A stretch of DNA of 64,000 nt, from contig JBPCPV010000018.1 of NCBI GenBank assembly GCA_050998805.1, forward strand, positions 137,163 to 201,162, written 5' to 3'. This stretch comes from JAICKM01 sp050998805. GTDB lineage: Bacteria; Chloroflexota; Chloroflexia; QHBQ01; JAICKM01. Positions within the stretch are counted from its first letter, which is position 1; every line of letters begins with the position of its first letter. The position numbers and the translations under genes were made by a program. The notes under the pieces were generated by a model, which worked only from the letters and a program-made list of their open reading frames with translations, made no database searches and had not been told where the DNA came from. Shown here piece by piece: positions 50,467-58,666 of the stretch.

Positions 50467-51027
50467 ATGGACGAGGGCGAGGCTATCGCGCGTCTGAAAC
50501 AGGGCGACATCGGCGGGCTGGAGGCGCTGGTGGGGCGCTACCAGGTGCGCGCGCTGCGGACCGCCTATCTGATCGTCCGCGACGCCGCGACCGCAGAGGA
50601 CATCGTGCAGTCGGCGTTCCTGCGGGTCTACCAGCGTGTCGCCCTCTTCGACCCGGCGCGGCCCTTCGGCCCCTGGTTCCTGCGGATCGTCGCAAACGAC
50701 GCCCTCAAGGCAGCTTCCCGATGGGACCGCCTGACCCCATTCGACCCCTCTGCCGACGACGGCATCATGCAACCAGTCGGCTCCGGCCCCAACCTGGACG
50801 AGCTGATGGAGGGCGCGGAGACCCAAGCGGCGATTTGGGCTGCGCTCGGCGAACTCTCGGTGGAGCACCGGACCGCCCTAGTGCTACGCTACTACCTCGA
50901 CCTCAGCGAAGCCGAAATGGCATCGCGCCTAGACTGCCCGCCCGGCACCGTCAAGTCCCGCCTACACCATGCCCGCCGCAGGATGCGCCATCTGCTCCCA
51001 ACCTGGCTGGCCGAACGCAACACGTAG
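50467..51027 (+). CDS. ECF RNA polymerase sigma factor
   Basis: 186 residues. Region 2 (VRDAATAEDIVQSAFLRVYQ with FGPWFLRIVANDALKAA) and region 4 (LSVEHRTALVLRYYLDLSEA, CPPGTVKSRLHHARRRMR) are complete. It pairs with a downstream gene for a single-span membrane protein that probably acts as anti-sigma or effector. Divergent from the malE operon. Confidence 0.9.
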   Translation: MDEGEAIARLKQGDIGGLEALVGRYQVRALRTAYLIVRDAATAEDIVQSAFLRVYQRVALFDPARPFGPWFLRIVANDALKAASRWDRLTPFDPSADDGIMQPVGSGPNLDELMEGAETQAAIWAALGELSVEHRTALVLRYYLDLSEAEMASRLDCPPGTVKSRLHHARRRMRHLLPTWLAERNT

Positions 51028-51052
51028 TACTACGCACTAGGGGGTAACCAAC

Positions 51053-52276
51053 ATGGGCCAACTCACGAACGAAGAGCGGTTACGGCAGAGTCTCGCGGAC
51101 GAAGCGCGGCGCGGCGTGCCCGACGACCGGGATCTCTGGCCGGCTATCGCGCGGCAGGCGCGGGCCGTGCCGTCTCGTCTCGGCACCCGCTCACCCAGGG
51201 TGCCTCCGCTTGTCCTCCGAACCGGTCTGGCGACAGGCGTGCTGCTTGCTGTGGTGCTTGCGGCGGTTATCGTCCTGCCTACTGCCTACAGTCTGCTCAA
51301 TCCGGCACCGCCCTCGGTCTTGCCGAGCGTCACACCTGGTGGGTCGCTCTCCCAGACGGGGGGCGGCTATACCCTAACCATCCGCCCGATGCACGCCGAC
51401 GCCAACGAAGTCGCCATCAGCTATACACTGACCACGCCGGCTGGCGAAAATCTCGATATCACCACCAGCTCCTTCGTGGACGAACAGGGCAGGCCGGGCC
51501 GGCCGCAACTGACCTCCGGCGACGGCACCGCCCTGCCCGACTTGCCTCTGCCCAGAAGCTATTCCGTCAACCAAACCCTCGTCCCCCCGGACGCCAGACA
51601 GCCGCTCAAGTTCGACGCCTCAGCCCTACCCACGCTTCCGCCTACTCTCACACTTCACCTGAAGATGAGCCTGCGCCCGGCACCTTCTCCGGGCTTCTCC
51701 CTCACAAACAAGGCCGCTCCTCCCTGGCAGCCGGTGTCCACACCGACACCGGGCACCAGTCTCTCCATCGCCGGCCCGTTCAGCTTCGACTTCCAGATGC
51801 CGGTAGACGAGGCGCGCCGAGCGGCAAAGCCGAACACAGTGACCTATAAGAACGGCATCACGATGACGCTCGAGAGCGTTATCGTCACCGCCAGTGAGAC
51901 GCGGATAGTGATCGGTGCCGACAGCCCGGCGGCCCTCGAGATAAGAGAGTGGTTTCCGACCATTGGCCTCGAGTCCGGCAACGCGACCGACGACCGCAGC
52001 GGCACACAGGGGACCGTGAGGATCAGAGACCAGATCACACTCCGCCCGGAAGGCGGCTGGATCTACACTCACTATGGCTCGCTTCTCACGATTGGCACCG
52101 ACTGGGCGCTGGATATCCGCTCCATAAACAGCCCCGACGGCAAGTCCCTGATGACCGGCCCCTGGATCTTCCACTTCACGGTGCCGGCTCCGGTTCAGCC
52201 AACGGACAGCCCCGACCAGGGAGGCGCACCTGGTGCCCGGATCTTCCACTTCACAGGGCCAGCGCTGCTTAAGTGA
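51053..52276 (+). CDS. Single-span membrane protein, probable anti-sigma partner
   Basis: 407 residues. A cytoplasmic N-terminus of about 60 residues (EERLRQSLADEARRGVPDDR, DLWPAIARQARAV) precedes one membrane helix (TGLATGVLLAVVLAAVIVLP) and a long extracytoplasmic beta-rich domain, the layout of DUF4179-like anti-sigma proteins. The last 40 residues carry a short duplication (WIFHFTVPAP and RIFHFTGPAL). It is 25 bases behind the sigma gene. The ligand or signal is unknown. Confidence 0.65.
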   Translation: MGQLTNEERLRQSLADEARRGVPDDRDLWPAIARQARAVPSRLGTRSPRVPPLVLRTGLATGVLLAVVLAAVIVLPTAYSLLNPAPPSVLPSVTPGGSLSQTGGGYTLTIRPMHADANEVAISYTLTTPAGENLDITTSSFVDEQGRPGRPQLTSGDGTALPDLPLPRSYSVNQTLVPPDARQPLKFDASALPTLPPTLTLHLKMSLRPAPSPGFSLTNKAAPPWQPVSTPTPGTSLSIAGPFSFDFQMPVDEARRAAKPNTVTYKNGITMTLESVIVTASETRIVIGADSPAALEIREWFPTIGLESGNATDDRSGTQGTVRIRDQITLRPEGGWIYTHYGSLLTIGTDWALDIRSINSPDGKSLMTGPWIFHFTVPAPVQPTDSPDQGGAPGARIFHFTGPALLK

Positions 52277-52305
52277 CAGCCTTATTGTCGTTCTGCGCCC
52301 ACGCG

Positions 52306-52335
52306 CTGCCATTCTGGGCGCAGCGAAGAATCTCG
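52306..52335 (+). repeat. Dispersed repeat copy
   Basis: Variant of the 48914 repeat (ATTCTGGGCGCAGCGAAG core), immediately followed by the promoter of the glycosyltransferase gene. Confidence 0.7.
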
Positions 52336-52337
52336 GC

Positions 52338-52367
52338 TTGACAACCCACGCGCGCCACAAGTATAAT
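52338..52367 (+). promoter_or_regulatory. Promoter of the GT4 gene
   Basis: TTGACA (52338-52343) and TATAAT (52362-52367), spacer 18, directly downstream of the dispersed repeat. Confidence 0.8.
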
Positions 52368-52428
52368 TGCGCGGCTGTGCAGACGGTCGCCCAGCTTGAC
52401 GGATCCCGGCTCAGGAGAGTGCGCTTTT

Positions 52429-53673
52429 TTGCCCTATCGCATACTAATGATTGCGCCCACGTCGTTCTTCGCCGACTACGGCGGGCATATCCGCATCCTC
52501 GAAGAGATACGCGGCCTCCAAGAGCGGGGGCACCAAGTCACGGTCTGCACCTACCACAACGGCAACAATTTGCCCGGCGTCCGCATCCGCCGCAGCCTCG
52601 ATGTACCGTGGCGGCGGGGGGTGCAGGTAGGCTCTTCGCGCCATAAGATATACTTCGACGCGATGCTCGCCCTGACCGTCTTGCGCGCGGCCCTGGCGAC
52701 CCGCCCCCACCTTGTCCACGCGCACATGCACGAGGGCGCGCTCCTCGGATACCCTGTCCGCCAGCTCAGGCGCATCCCGCTGATCTTCGACTACCAGGGC
52801 AGCCTCACCGGGGAGATGCTAGACCACCGCTTCCTCGACGCCTCCGGCCTGCTCTACCGGCCCATGCGCCGGCTCGAGACCAGGATCAACTACCTGGCAG
52901 ACGCCGTCCTGACCTCCTCCGAGAACGGGGCCGGTGTCCTGCGGCGCGAGTTCCACTACCCCGCGAGCCGGATCTTCCCCGTGGTGGACGCCGTGAACAC
53001 CGAAAAGTTTCGGCCTCTAACCGGAGAGGCCCGCGCCCGCAGCTTCGCCCACCGCCGGGAACTCGGCATCCCTAACGACGCGCCCGTGGTCGTCTACCTG
53101 GGGCTGCTTGCATCCTACCAAGGCACCGACCTGCTGCTCGAGGCTGCCCGCCGCGTGCTCGCCGAGCAGCCTGAGACACGCTTCGTCGTGATGGGCTTCC
53201 CCGGAGTAGACCGCTACAGCGCACTCGCCGACTCGCTCGGCATCAGCCGGAGAGTCGTCTTCCCGGGCCGCATCCCCTATGCCGACGCGCCCGAATGGCT
53301 CGGCATCGGCAACCTCGCCGTCGCGCCCAAGCTCTCGCTGACCGAAGGCGCGGGCAAGATCCCCCTCTACATGGCGATGGGCCTGCCCACCGTGGTGTTC
53401 GACACACCTGTCAGCCGCGAGTTCCTCGGCCCCCTCGGCATCTACGCAGAACGCGGCTGCCCCGACTCGCTCGCGCAGCAGATCCTCGCCACGTTGCGCG
53501 ACCCCGAAGGCAGTGCCGAACGAGGGCGGCAGCTTCGCGCCGTCGCGGTGCGCGACCGCTCCTGGCGGGTGACAATCGGCCGCATCGAGGAGGTCTACGA
53601 TCGCGCCCTCACCTGGCGGACCTCCTCCCGCTTCCGCGGCCAGTCGCCGCTCGGCATCAAGCGCGATGCGTAA
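52429..53673 (+). CDS. Glycosyltransferase family 4
   Basis: 414 residues from TTG 52429, 12 bases behind AGGAG. In-frame alternatives are TTG 52396 and ATG 52447. The N-terminal Rossmann half reads RILMIAPTSFFADYGGHIR and LVHAHMHEGALLGYPV. The C-terminal half has the nucleotide-sugar signature VVYLGLLASYQGTDLLLEA and the EGAGKIPLYMAMGLPTVVFD region that replaces the usual E-x7-E motif. Retaining GT-B transferase; donor and acceptor unknown. Confidence 0.88.
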   Translation: MPYRILMIAPTSFFADYGGHIRILEEIRGLQERGHQVTVCTYHNGNNLPGVRIRRSLDVPWRRGVQVGSSRHKIYFDAMLALTVLRAALATRPHLVHAHMHEGALLGYPVRQLRRIPLIFDYQGSLTGEMLDHRFLDASGLLYRPMRRLETRINYLADAVLTSSENGAGVLRREFHYPASRIFPVVDAVNTEKFRPLTGEARARSFAHRRELGIPNDAPVVVYLGLLASYQGTDLLLEAARRVLAEQPETRFVVMGFPGVDRYSALADSLGISRRVVFPGRIPYADAPEWLGIGNLAVAPKLSLTEGAGKIPLYMAMGLPTVVFDTPVSREFLGPLGIYAERGCPDSLAQQILATLRDPEGSAERGRQLRAVAVRDRSWRVTIGRIEEVYDRALTWRTSSRFRGQSPLGIKRDA

Positions 53674-53700
53674 GAGGCGGTCCCTTTCGGAACCGCCTCT
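53673..53700 (+). terminator. Hairpin after the GT4 gene
   Basis: Nine-base inverted repeat AGAGGCGGT / ACCGCCTCT directly at the stop codon, with an inner CC-GG pair and no T-run. Confidence 0.5.
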
Positions 53701-53708
53701 CCAAAGCA

Positions 53709-53743
53709 GATCGCTGACTACTGATCGCTGACTGCTTACTCTC
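53709..53743 (+). repeat. Heptamer array (GATCGCT/GACTACT type)
   Basis: GATCGCT, GACTACT, GATCGCT, GACTGCT, TACTCTC in phase. Its last bases abut the 3' end of hppA. Confidence 0.6.
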
Positions 53744-55979
53744 AGATAAACAGCGGCGCAAGCACCAGCGTGATCGTCGCCAGCAGCTTGATCAGAACGT
53801 GGAGCGAGGGACCGGCGGTATCCTTGAATGGGTCGCCCACCGTGTCGCCGACGACCGACGCTTTGTGCGCGTCTGTCCCCTTGCCCATGACATTACCGGC
53901 GGCGTCCTTGAGGCCCCCGGCCTCGATGAACTTCTTCGCGTTGTCCCAGGCACCGCCACCGTTGTTCATCACGTTCGCCATCAGGATACCGACCATCGTG
54001 CCGACCATCAGCAGCGCACCCTCGGCCTCCCAGCGCATGATCAGGCCGACGAGGACAGGCGTCGCCACGGCGAGGAGGCCAGGGGCGATCATTTCGCGGA
54101 GCGCAGCACGGGCGCTGACATCCACGCAGTTCGCGTAGTTCGGGCGCGATGTCCCCGCCATGATGCCGGGGTCCGCCTTGAACTGACGGCGGACTTCCTC
54201 GATCATGCCCTGGGCTGCCCGGCCCACTGCGCGTATCGCCAGGGAGCTGAACAGGAAGACGAGCATCGCGCCGATGAAACCTCCGACGAAGACCTCAACC
54301 CTAGCGAGGTTGATCGTCAGCACTCCGTCTACGATATGGTTCTGTAAGTCAGGCTTGATCTGGCGGACCTTATCGAGGTATGCCGACAGAAGCAGGAAGG
54401 CCGCGAGAGCAGCCGAGCCGACCGCGTAGCCCTTCGTGAGCGCCTTCGTGGTGTTGCCTACCGCGTCCAGGCCGTCGGTGATGTTGCGTGTGCTTTCGGG
54501 CTGGTGCGACATTTCGGCGATACCGCCGGCGTTGTCGGTGATCGGCCCGAAGGTGTCCATCGCCAGGATATAGGCGCACGACATCAACATGCCCATCGTC
54601 GCCACAGCTGTGCCGAACACACCCGAAGCGACCGCCGGGTTGACGTGGAAGCCGAGCAGCGTCGCCTCGCCGAGTTTGTCGAGAGTAGCCGTGAAATGCG
54701 GCACGCCCTGCTGACCGAGCCAGTAGGAGAGCAGCAGCGCGACCGAGATCGTGATCGTCGGCAGGAACGTCGTCTCAAAGCCGATCGCGAGGCCAGAGAT
54801 GATCGTCGTCGCCGGACCGGTCTTTGTCGCCTCAGCTATCTCCTTCACCGGACGCCATGCTCCCGCAGTGTAGTACTGCGTGATGTAGACGAAGGCGATT
54901 GAGGTGGCGATGCCGACCAGCCCCGCCAGAGCATATGCACCCCAGCTCTCAGCAGGCAACATCAGATAAGCGGTGAGAACCATGAAAACCGCCGACAACC
55001 CTGCGACGACAAAGTAGCCGTTGTTGAGGGCACGCAGGGCGGCCACATCGGTCACTTCGCTTCCAGGGCCGCCGCCGACGCGGGCACTCAGCAGCCCGAC
55101 CATCGAGGCGATCAGCCCGAAGGCGCGGACCACCAGCGGGAAGAGTATCCAGGCGGTGTTGGTGCCGCCGGTCAGCGCGAAGAGCAGTACGCCGAGGATC
55201 ATCGCGCCGATGTTTTCTGCGGCGGTCGACTCGAAGAGGTCGGCACCGCGGCCCGCGCAGTCGCCGACGTTATCGCCCACGAGGTCGGCGATCACGGCGG
55301 GGTTGCGGGGGTCATCTTCGGGGATACCGGCCTCGACCTTGCCCACCAGGTCGGCACCCACATCGGCGGCCTTCGTGTAGATACCGCCGCCGAGCTGGGC
55401 GAACAACGCCACGAACGAGGCCCCGAAGCCGAAACCGACGATCAGGAACGGGGCCTGGGCCACGCCGCCGCCGATAGCCTGGTACGCCTCGAAGATGGCG
55501 AAGACGCCGAGCAGCGAGAGCGACACGACTAAGAAGCCGGAGACCGCCCCGCCGCGCAACGCCACAGTCAGCGCCTCGCCGAGGCTGCGGCGCGCCGCCG
55601 ACGCGGTGCGGAGGTTCGACTGCACCGCGACGAACATCCCGATGTAGCCGGAGAGGCCGGACGCGATAGCACCGAGCAAGAAGGCCACCGAGGTCATTAT
55701 CCCAAGCTGAGACGACGGAATACCCGTGAGGCCAAGCGTGCTGTTCGGGATCGCCGCGATCAAGATACCGATCAGCACCGCCGTTATCGCAGCCAGTATA
55801 GCGATCGTCGTGTACTGTCGCTTGAGAAAGGCCATCGCCCCCTCGAAGATCGTGCTGGCGACCGCCTGCATCTCCGGTGTGCCCTTGTCGCGGCCCAATA
55901 CATCCCGCGCCAGGTAAGCGGCGAAGCCGACCGCTATGATGCCCGCGATGGGCACGAACCAGGTTAGTAACTCTACCAT
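53742..55979 (-). CDS. hppA: Membrane-bound proton-translocating pyrophosphatase, K+-insensitive type
   Basis: 745 residues with about 16 membrane segments. PPi-binding signatures: GGGIYTKAADVGADLVGKVE, DDPRNPAVIADLVGDNVGDC and a C-terminal GDTVGDPFKDTAGPS. The lysine in VGNTTKALTKGYAVG, where K+-dependent enzymes have alanine, predicts K+ independence. It couples pyrophosphate hydrolysis to outward H+ pumping. GGAGG-type site upstream of the ATG; monocistronic. Confidence 0.95.
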   Translation of the reverse strand: MVELLTWFVPIAGIIAVGFAAYLARDVLGRDKGTPEMQAVASTIFEGAMAFLKRQYTTIAILAAITAVLIGILIAAIPNSTLGLTGIPSSQLGIMTSVAFLLGAIASGLSGYIGMFVAVQSNLRTASAARRSLGEALTVALRGGAVSGFLVVSLSLLGVFAIFEAYQAIGGGVAQAPFLIVGFGFGASFVALFAQLGGGIYTKAADVGADLVGKVEAGIPEDDPRNPAVIADLVGDNVGDCAGRGADLFESTAAENIGAMILGVLLFALTGGTNTAWILFPLVVRAFGLIASMVGLLSARVGGGPGSEVTDVAALRALNNGYFVVAGLSAVFMVLTAYLMLPAESWGAYALAGLVGIATSIAFVYITQYYTAGAWRPVKEIAEATKTGPATTIISGLAIGFETTFLPTITISVALLLSYWLGQQGVPHFTATLDKLGEATLLGFHVNPAVASGVFGTAVATMGMLMSCAYILAMDTFGPITDNAGGIAEMSHQPESTRNITDGLDAVGNTTKALTKGYAVGSAALAAFLLLSAYLDKVRQIKPDLQNHIVDGVLTINLARVEVFVGGFIGAMLVFLFSSLAIRAVGRAAQGMIEEVRRQFKADPGIMAGTSRPNYANCVDVSARAALREMIAPGLLAVATPVLVGLIMRWEAEGALLMVGTMVGILMANVMNNGGGAWDNAKKFIEAGGLKDAAGNVMGKGTDAHKASVVGDTVGDPFKDTAGPSLHVLIKLLATITLVLAPLFI

Positions 55980-56008
55980 TCATCCCTCCTGATATGCTGA
56001 ACACTATC

Positions 56009-56029
56009 ATTCTTCGCTGCGCTCAGAAT
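56009..56029 (-). repeat. Dispersed repeat copy, inverted
   Basis: The plus strand reads as the exact reverse complement of the 21-base core found at 48914, upstream of hppA. Confidence 0.75.
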
Positions 56030-56128
56030 CTCTGTCGCCCGCCTTAACTCGGAACTCTTTGTGACGCGATAGACAAATCGCCAGCCGATTATATCACGCA
56101 GATCGGATTCCGTCAAACAACACCAAAC

Positions 56129-56152
56129 CCCCCTCCCCGCGCGGGGAGGGGG
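56129..56152. terminator. 24-base perfect palindrome
   Basis: CCCCCTCCCCGC followed by its reverse complement, with no loop bases. It lies about 20 bases beyond the stop of the ugpB-like gene and may form a strong 3' stem on either strand. Confidence 0.55.
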
Positions 56153-56171
56153 CAGGCCGATAGGACCATCT

Positions 56172-57614
56172 CTACTTCATGGTCGCGTTGGAGTCGTTCT
56201 GTGCCGCCGATAGAGCGTCGCCTGCGGTCTTTGTGCCGCTGACCGCCGCCTGGATCGCCTGGAAGATGATGTCGCGCACCTGCTGGTACGAGCCGACCTT
56301 CGGCTCGGAGGCAGTCGCGTACTGTAGGTTATCGAACGACGCCCTGAGCCGGGGTTCCTTCTTCCATGCCGCCTGCAACTGGGCGTTGTTCTGTGCAGAC
56401 TTGGTGAGCGGGAGGTAGCCGCTGGTTGCTGCCCAGCGCGCGTTCTGGTCGGACTGGGTGAACCACTTGACGAACGACCAGGCCGCCTTCTCGCGCTCAG
56501 GCGTCGTCTTGTAAAGGATCACGTTGCCGCCGTAGAGCGTCGTCACCGGCGCCCTGACGTCGGCACCGTGCGGTATGACGGTCCCCGTCCAGTTGAAGTC
56601 GTAGCTCGGCTGGTTCTTCGGGTAGTAGCTCTTGATGTAGGAGACCGACGTGCTCGAAGCAATGATGAACGCGCACTTCTGGTTGGCGAAGTCGATCTCG
56701 TACTGGAACTTGTTCGGCGGCGTGGACAGGAAGTAGTGGTTCTTCACGCCATCGGCCAGCATCTGGAGCTGCGCTTGGCCGGCCGGGTTGTTGAACAGGA
56801 ACTGCGACTGATCCGCATTCGTGATGGAGCCGCCCCGACTGTAGACGCCCGCGATGAACTCCGAGGTGCCAGGCTCGAACTCGTAGCCGTAGATCCCCTT
56901 GTCGGGCTTGGAGACTGCCTTCGAGTCGGCCACGAACTCGTCCCAGGTCGCGGGGGGCTTGTCTATGCCGGCCGCCTTCAGCAGGTCCATGTTATACCAG
57001 AGCATCGGCATACTCTTGGTGAAGGGGAAGCTCCACATCTTGCCGCTGAGGTTCGGGTAGACGTTGGTGGAGAGGAAGGCCGGGAAGAAGTCTTCAAGTT
57101 CGGCCTGCCTGTAGCCGTCGGGGCCATTGACGAAATCATCGAAGGGCACCACCAGGTCCGACTTCACGAGGCCCGGCAGCCAGTTTTCGTAGCCCACGGT
57201 AAGGTCGGGCAGCGAGCCGCCCGCGCCCGCAGCCTGCACAGCCTTTAGGAGGTCGTCGTAGTTGTTCTTGAACTCGGGGACGACGTTGACCCCGGGGTGC
57301 GAATCGTTGAACTCCTTGACAAGGCTATTGATCTCGGTCTGATTTGCCCGGCTCTGGGTGTGCCAGAAATGGATCGTGACCGCGCTGCCGGTCTGCCCGC
57401 CTGTGGGCGTGCTTGCCCCCGTAGGGACGGTTGGCACGGCAACTGTGTCGGCGGGCAGAGTAACGGCCGTCGCGATGGCCGTGGCCGCCGCCGCGGTCGT
57501 CGGCGTGTCGGCGACCGGAGTATCGGTGGCCGTGCCGCCGCAGGCCACCAGCAGGCTAACTATGGGCACAATAGCAGCGCCCCCCATCAGTCGTCGTATA
57601 ATGCCGGCTTTCAT
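56172..57614 (-). CDS. Extracellular sugar/glycerol-phosphate-binding lipoprotein (UgpB-like)
   Basis: 480 residues from ATG 57614; ATG 57635 and GTG 57620 are in-frame alternatives. Lipobox LLVAC, a Thr/Ala/Pro linker of about 60 residues, then a solute-binding fold: VTIHFWHTQSRANQTEINSL, FPFTKSMPMLWYNMDLLKAA, RWAATSGYLPLTKSA. Sequence is UgpB-like (sn-glycerol-3-phosphate or oligosaccharide). It is downstream of the two permease genes and has its own -10 box (TATAAT, 57729-57724) and a long purine-rich leader. Confidence 0.88.
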   Translation of the reverse strand: MKAGIIRRLMGGAAIVPIVSLLVACGGTATDTPVADTPTTAAAATAIATAVTLPADTVAVPTVPTGASTPTGGQTGSAVTIHFWHTQSRANQTEINSLVKEFNDSHPGVNVVPEFKNNYDDLLKAVQAAGAGGSLPDLTVGYENWLPGLVKSDLVVPFDDFVNGPDGYRQAELEDFFPAFLSTNVYPNLSGKMWSFPFTKSMPMLWYNMDLLKAAGIDKPPATWDEFVADSKAVSKPDKGIYGYEFEPGTSEFIAGVYSRGGSITNADQSQFLFNNPAGQAQLQMLADGVKNHYFLSTPPNKFQYEIDFANQKCAFIIASSTSVSYIKSYYPKNQPSYDFNWTGTVIPHGADVRAPVTTLYGGNVILYKTTPEREKAAWSFVKWFTQSDQNARWAATSGYLPLTKSAQNNAQLQAAWKKEPRLRASFDNLQYATASEPKVGSYQQVRDIIFQAIQAAVSGTKTAGDALSAAQNDSNATMK

Positions 57615-57627
57615 CTTCACTTTCGCT

Positions 57628-57688
57628 CCTTTCATCTCCACTCCTCGCTTGTTCTCTCCGCTTATCTCCGCCCTTTCATCTCCACTCC
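57628..57688 (-). repeat. Duplicated translation-start-like segment in the ugpB leader
   Basis: GGAGTGGAGATGAAAGG occurs at 57688-57672 and 57644-57628 (minus strand), 44 bases apart. Each copy holds a Shine-Dalgarno-like site and an ATG. The upstream ATG opens a five-codon frame (MKGRR). Confidence 0.6.
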
Positions 57689-57754
57689 CTTCACTCCTTT
57701 CGTGTTTTTCGTGGATCGGGGCCATTATACTACAGATTGGCCCGCCGGTACAGT

Positions 57755-58657
57755 CTAGCCGCGGATGCCGCTGCGGGCGATCCCCTCCACGAAATACCGC
57801 TGCGCCAACAGGTAGATCGCCACTATCGGCAGCGCGGTGAACGCCGACGCTGCCATCAGCAGGTGCCAGTCGGTCGGGCGGTCCCCGGAGACAAAGTTCG
57901 ACAGGCCGACCTGGATCATCTGCATATCGGGGTTCTGGATCACGATCAACGGCCAGAGCAGCGAGTTCCAACTGCCGACGAAGCTGAACAACCCTGCGGT
58001 GATCAGCGCCGGCCGCGCCAACGGCACCGCGATCTGCCAGAGATAGCGCAACCTGCTCGCGCCGTCAAGCTGGGCCGACTCCCAGAGGTCGGCCGGCAGG
58101 CTCGAGAAGAACTGCCGCAGCAGGAAGATGTTGAAGGCGCTGGCGGTCCAGGGGATAATCAGCGCAGGGTATTGGTTGTACCAGCCGAGGTTCTTGATGA
58201 TCACGAAGTTCGGGATGTAGCCAGCCTCGTGCGGGATCATCATGGTCGCCAGCACCAAGATGAAGATCAGGTTCTTGCCGGGGAAGCTGATCGATGCGAA
58301 CGCATAGCCGGCCAATGTCGAGGTGATCAGCACACAGACTGTTACCGCCAGCGCGACACCGATTGTGTTCACGAAATAGCGCCCGAACGGCGCGGCGTTC
58401 CAGGCTTCGGCATAGTTCCCCCACTGCCACGACGGCACGAACACCCTCCAGAGAGCCGCCCCGGTCGGGTAGCCCGACGCCTCGTCGAGCGTCTTGAGCG
58501 AGGTGATGACCATCCAGACAAACGGGAAGACGACTATGATCGCGCCGATGCTCAGGATCAGGTAAATGAGCCACGTATTGCGTATTGCGTATTGCGTATT
58601 GCGTATTGCGTATTGCGTATTGCGTGCGGCTTGTTTAGCTTCGCTCGAAATAATCAT
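57755..58657 (-). CDS. Carbohydrate ABC transporter permease (UgpE/MalG-like) with heptamer-encoded N-terminus
   Basis: 300 residues, six membrane segments, coupling motif LWESAQLDGASRLRYLWQIA. The first 35 residues are abnormal: RNTQYAIRNTQYAIRNTQ continuing to RNT is the translation of seven CGCAATA units, after which the first membrane helix starts directly. The repeat thus forms the cytoplasmic N-terminal tail. Starts ten bases after the partner permease gene ends. Confidence 0.88.
   Translation of the reverse strand: MIISSEAKQAARNTQYAIRNTQYAIRNTWLIYLILSIGAIIVVFPFVWMVITSLKTLDEASGYPTGAALWRVFVPSWQWGNYAEAWNAAPFGRYFVNTIGVALAVTVCVLITSTLAGYAFASISFPGKNLIFILVLATMMIPHEAGYIPNFVIIKNLGWYNQYPALIIPWTASAFNIFLLRQFFSSLPADLWESAQLDGASRLRYLWQIAVPLARPALITAGLFSFVGSWNSLLWPLIVIQNPDMQMIQVGLSNFVSGDRPTDWHLLMAASAFTALPIVAIYLLAQRYFVEGIARSGIRG
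58574..58622 (-). repeat. Perfect heptamer array, seven units (CGTATTG / CAATACG)
   Basis: Seven uninterrupted identical units, 49 bases, inside the first codons of the permease gene. Length change by three units (21 bases) keeps the frame; other changes would shift it. Confidence 0.95.
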
Positions 58658-58666
58658 TTCGTCACC

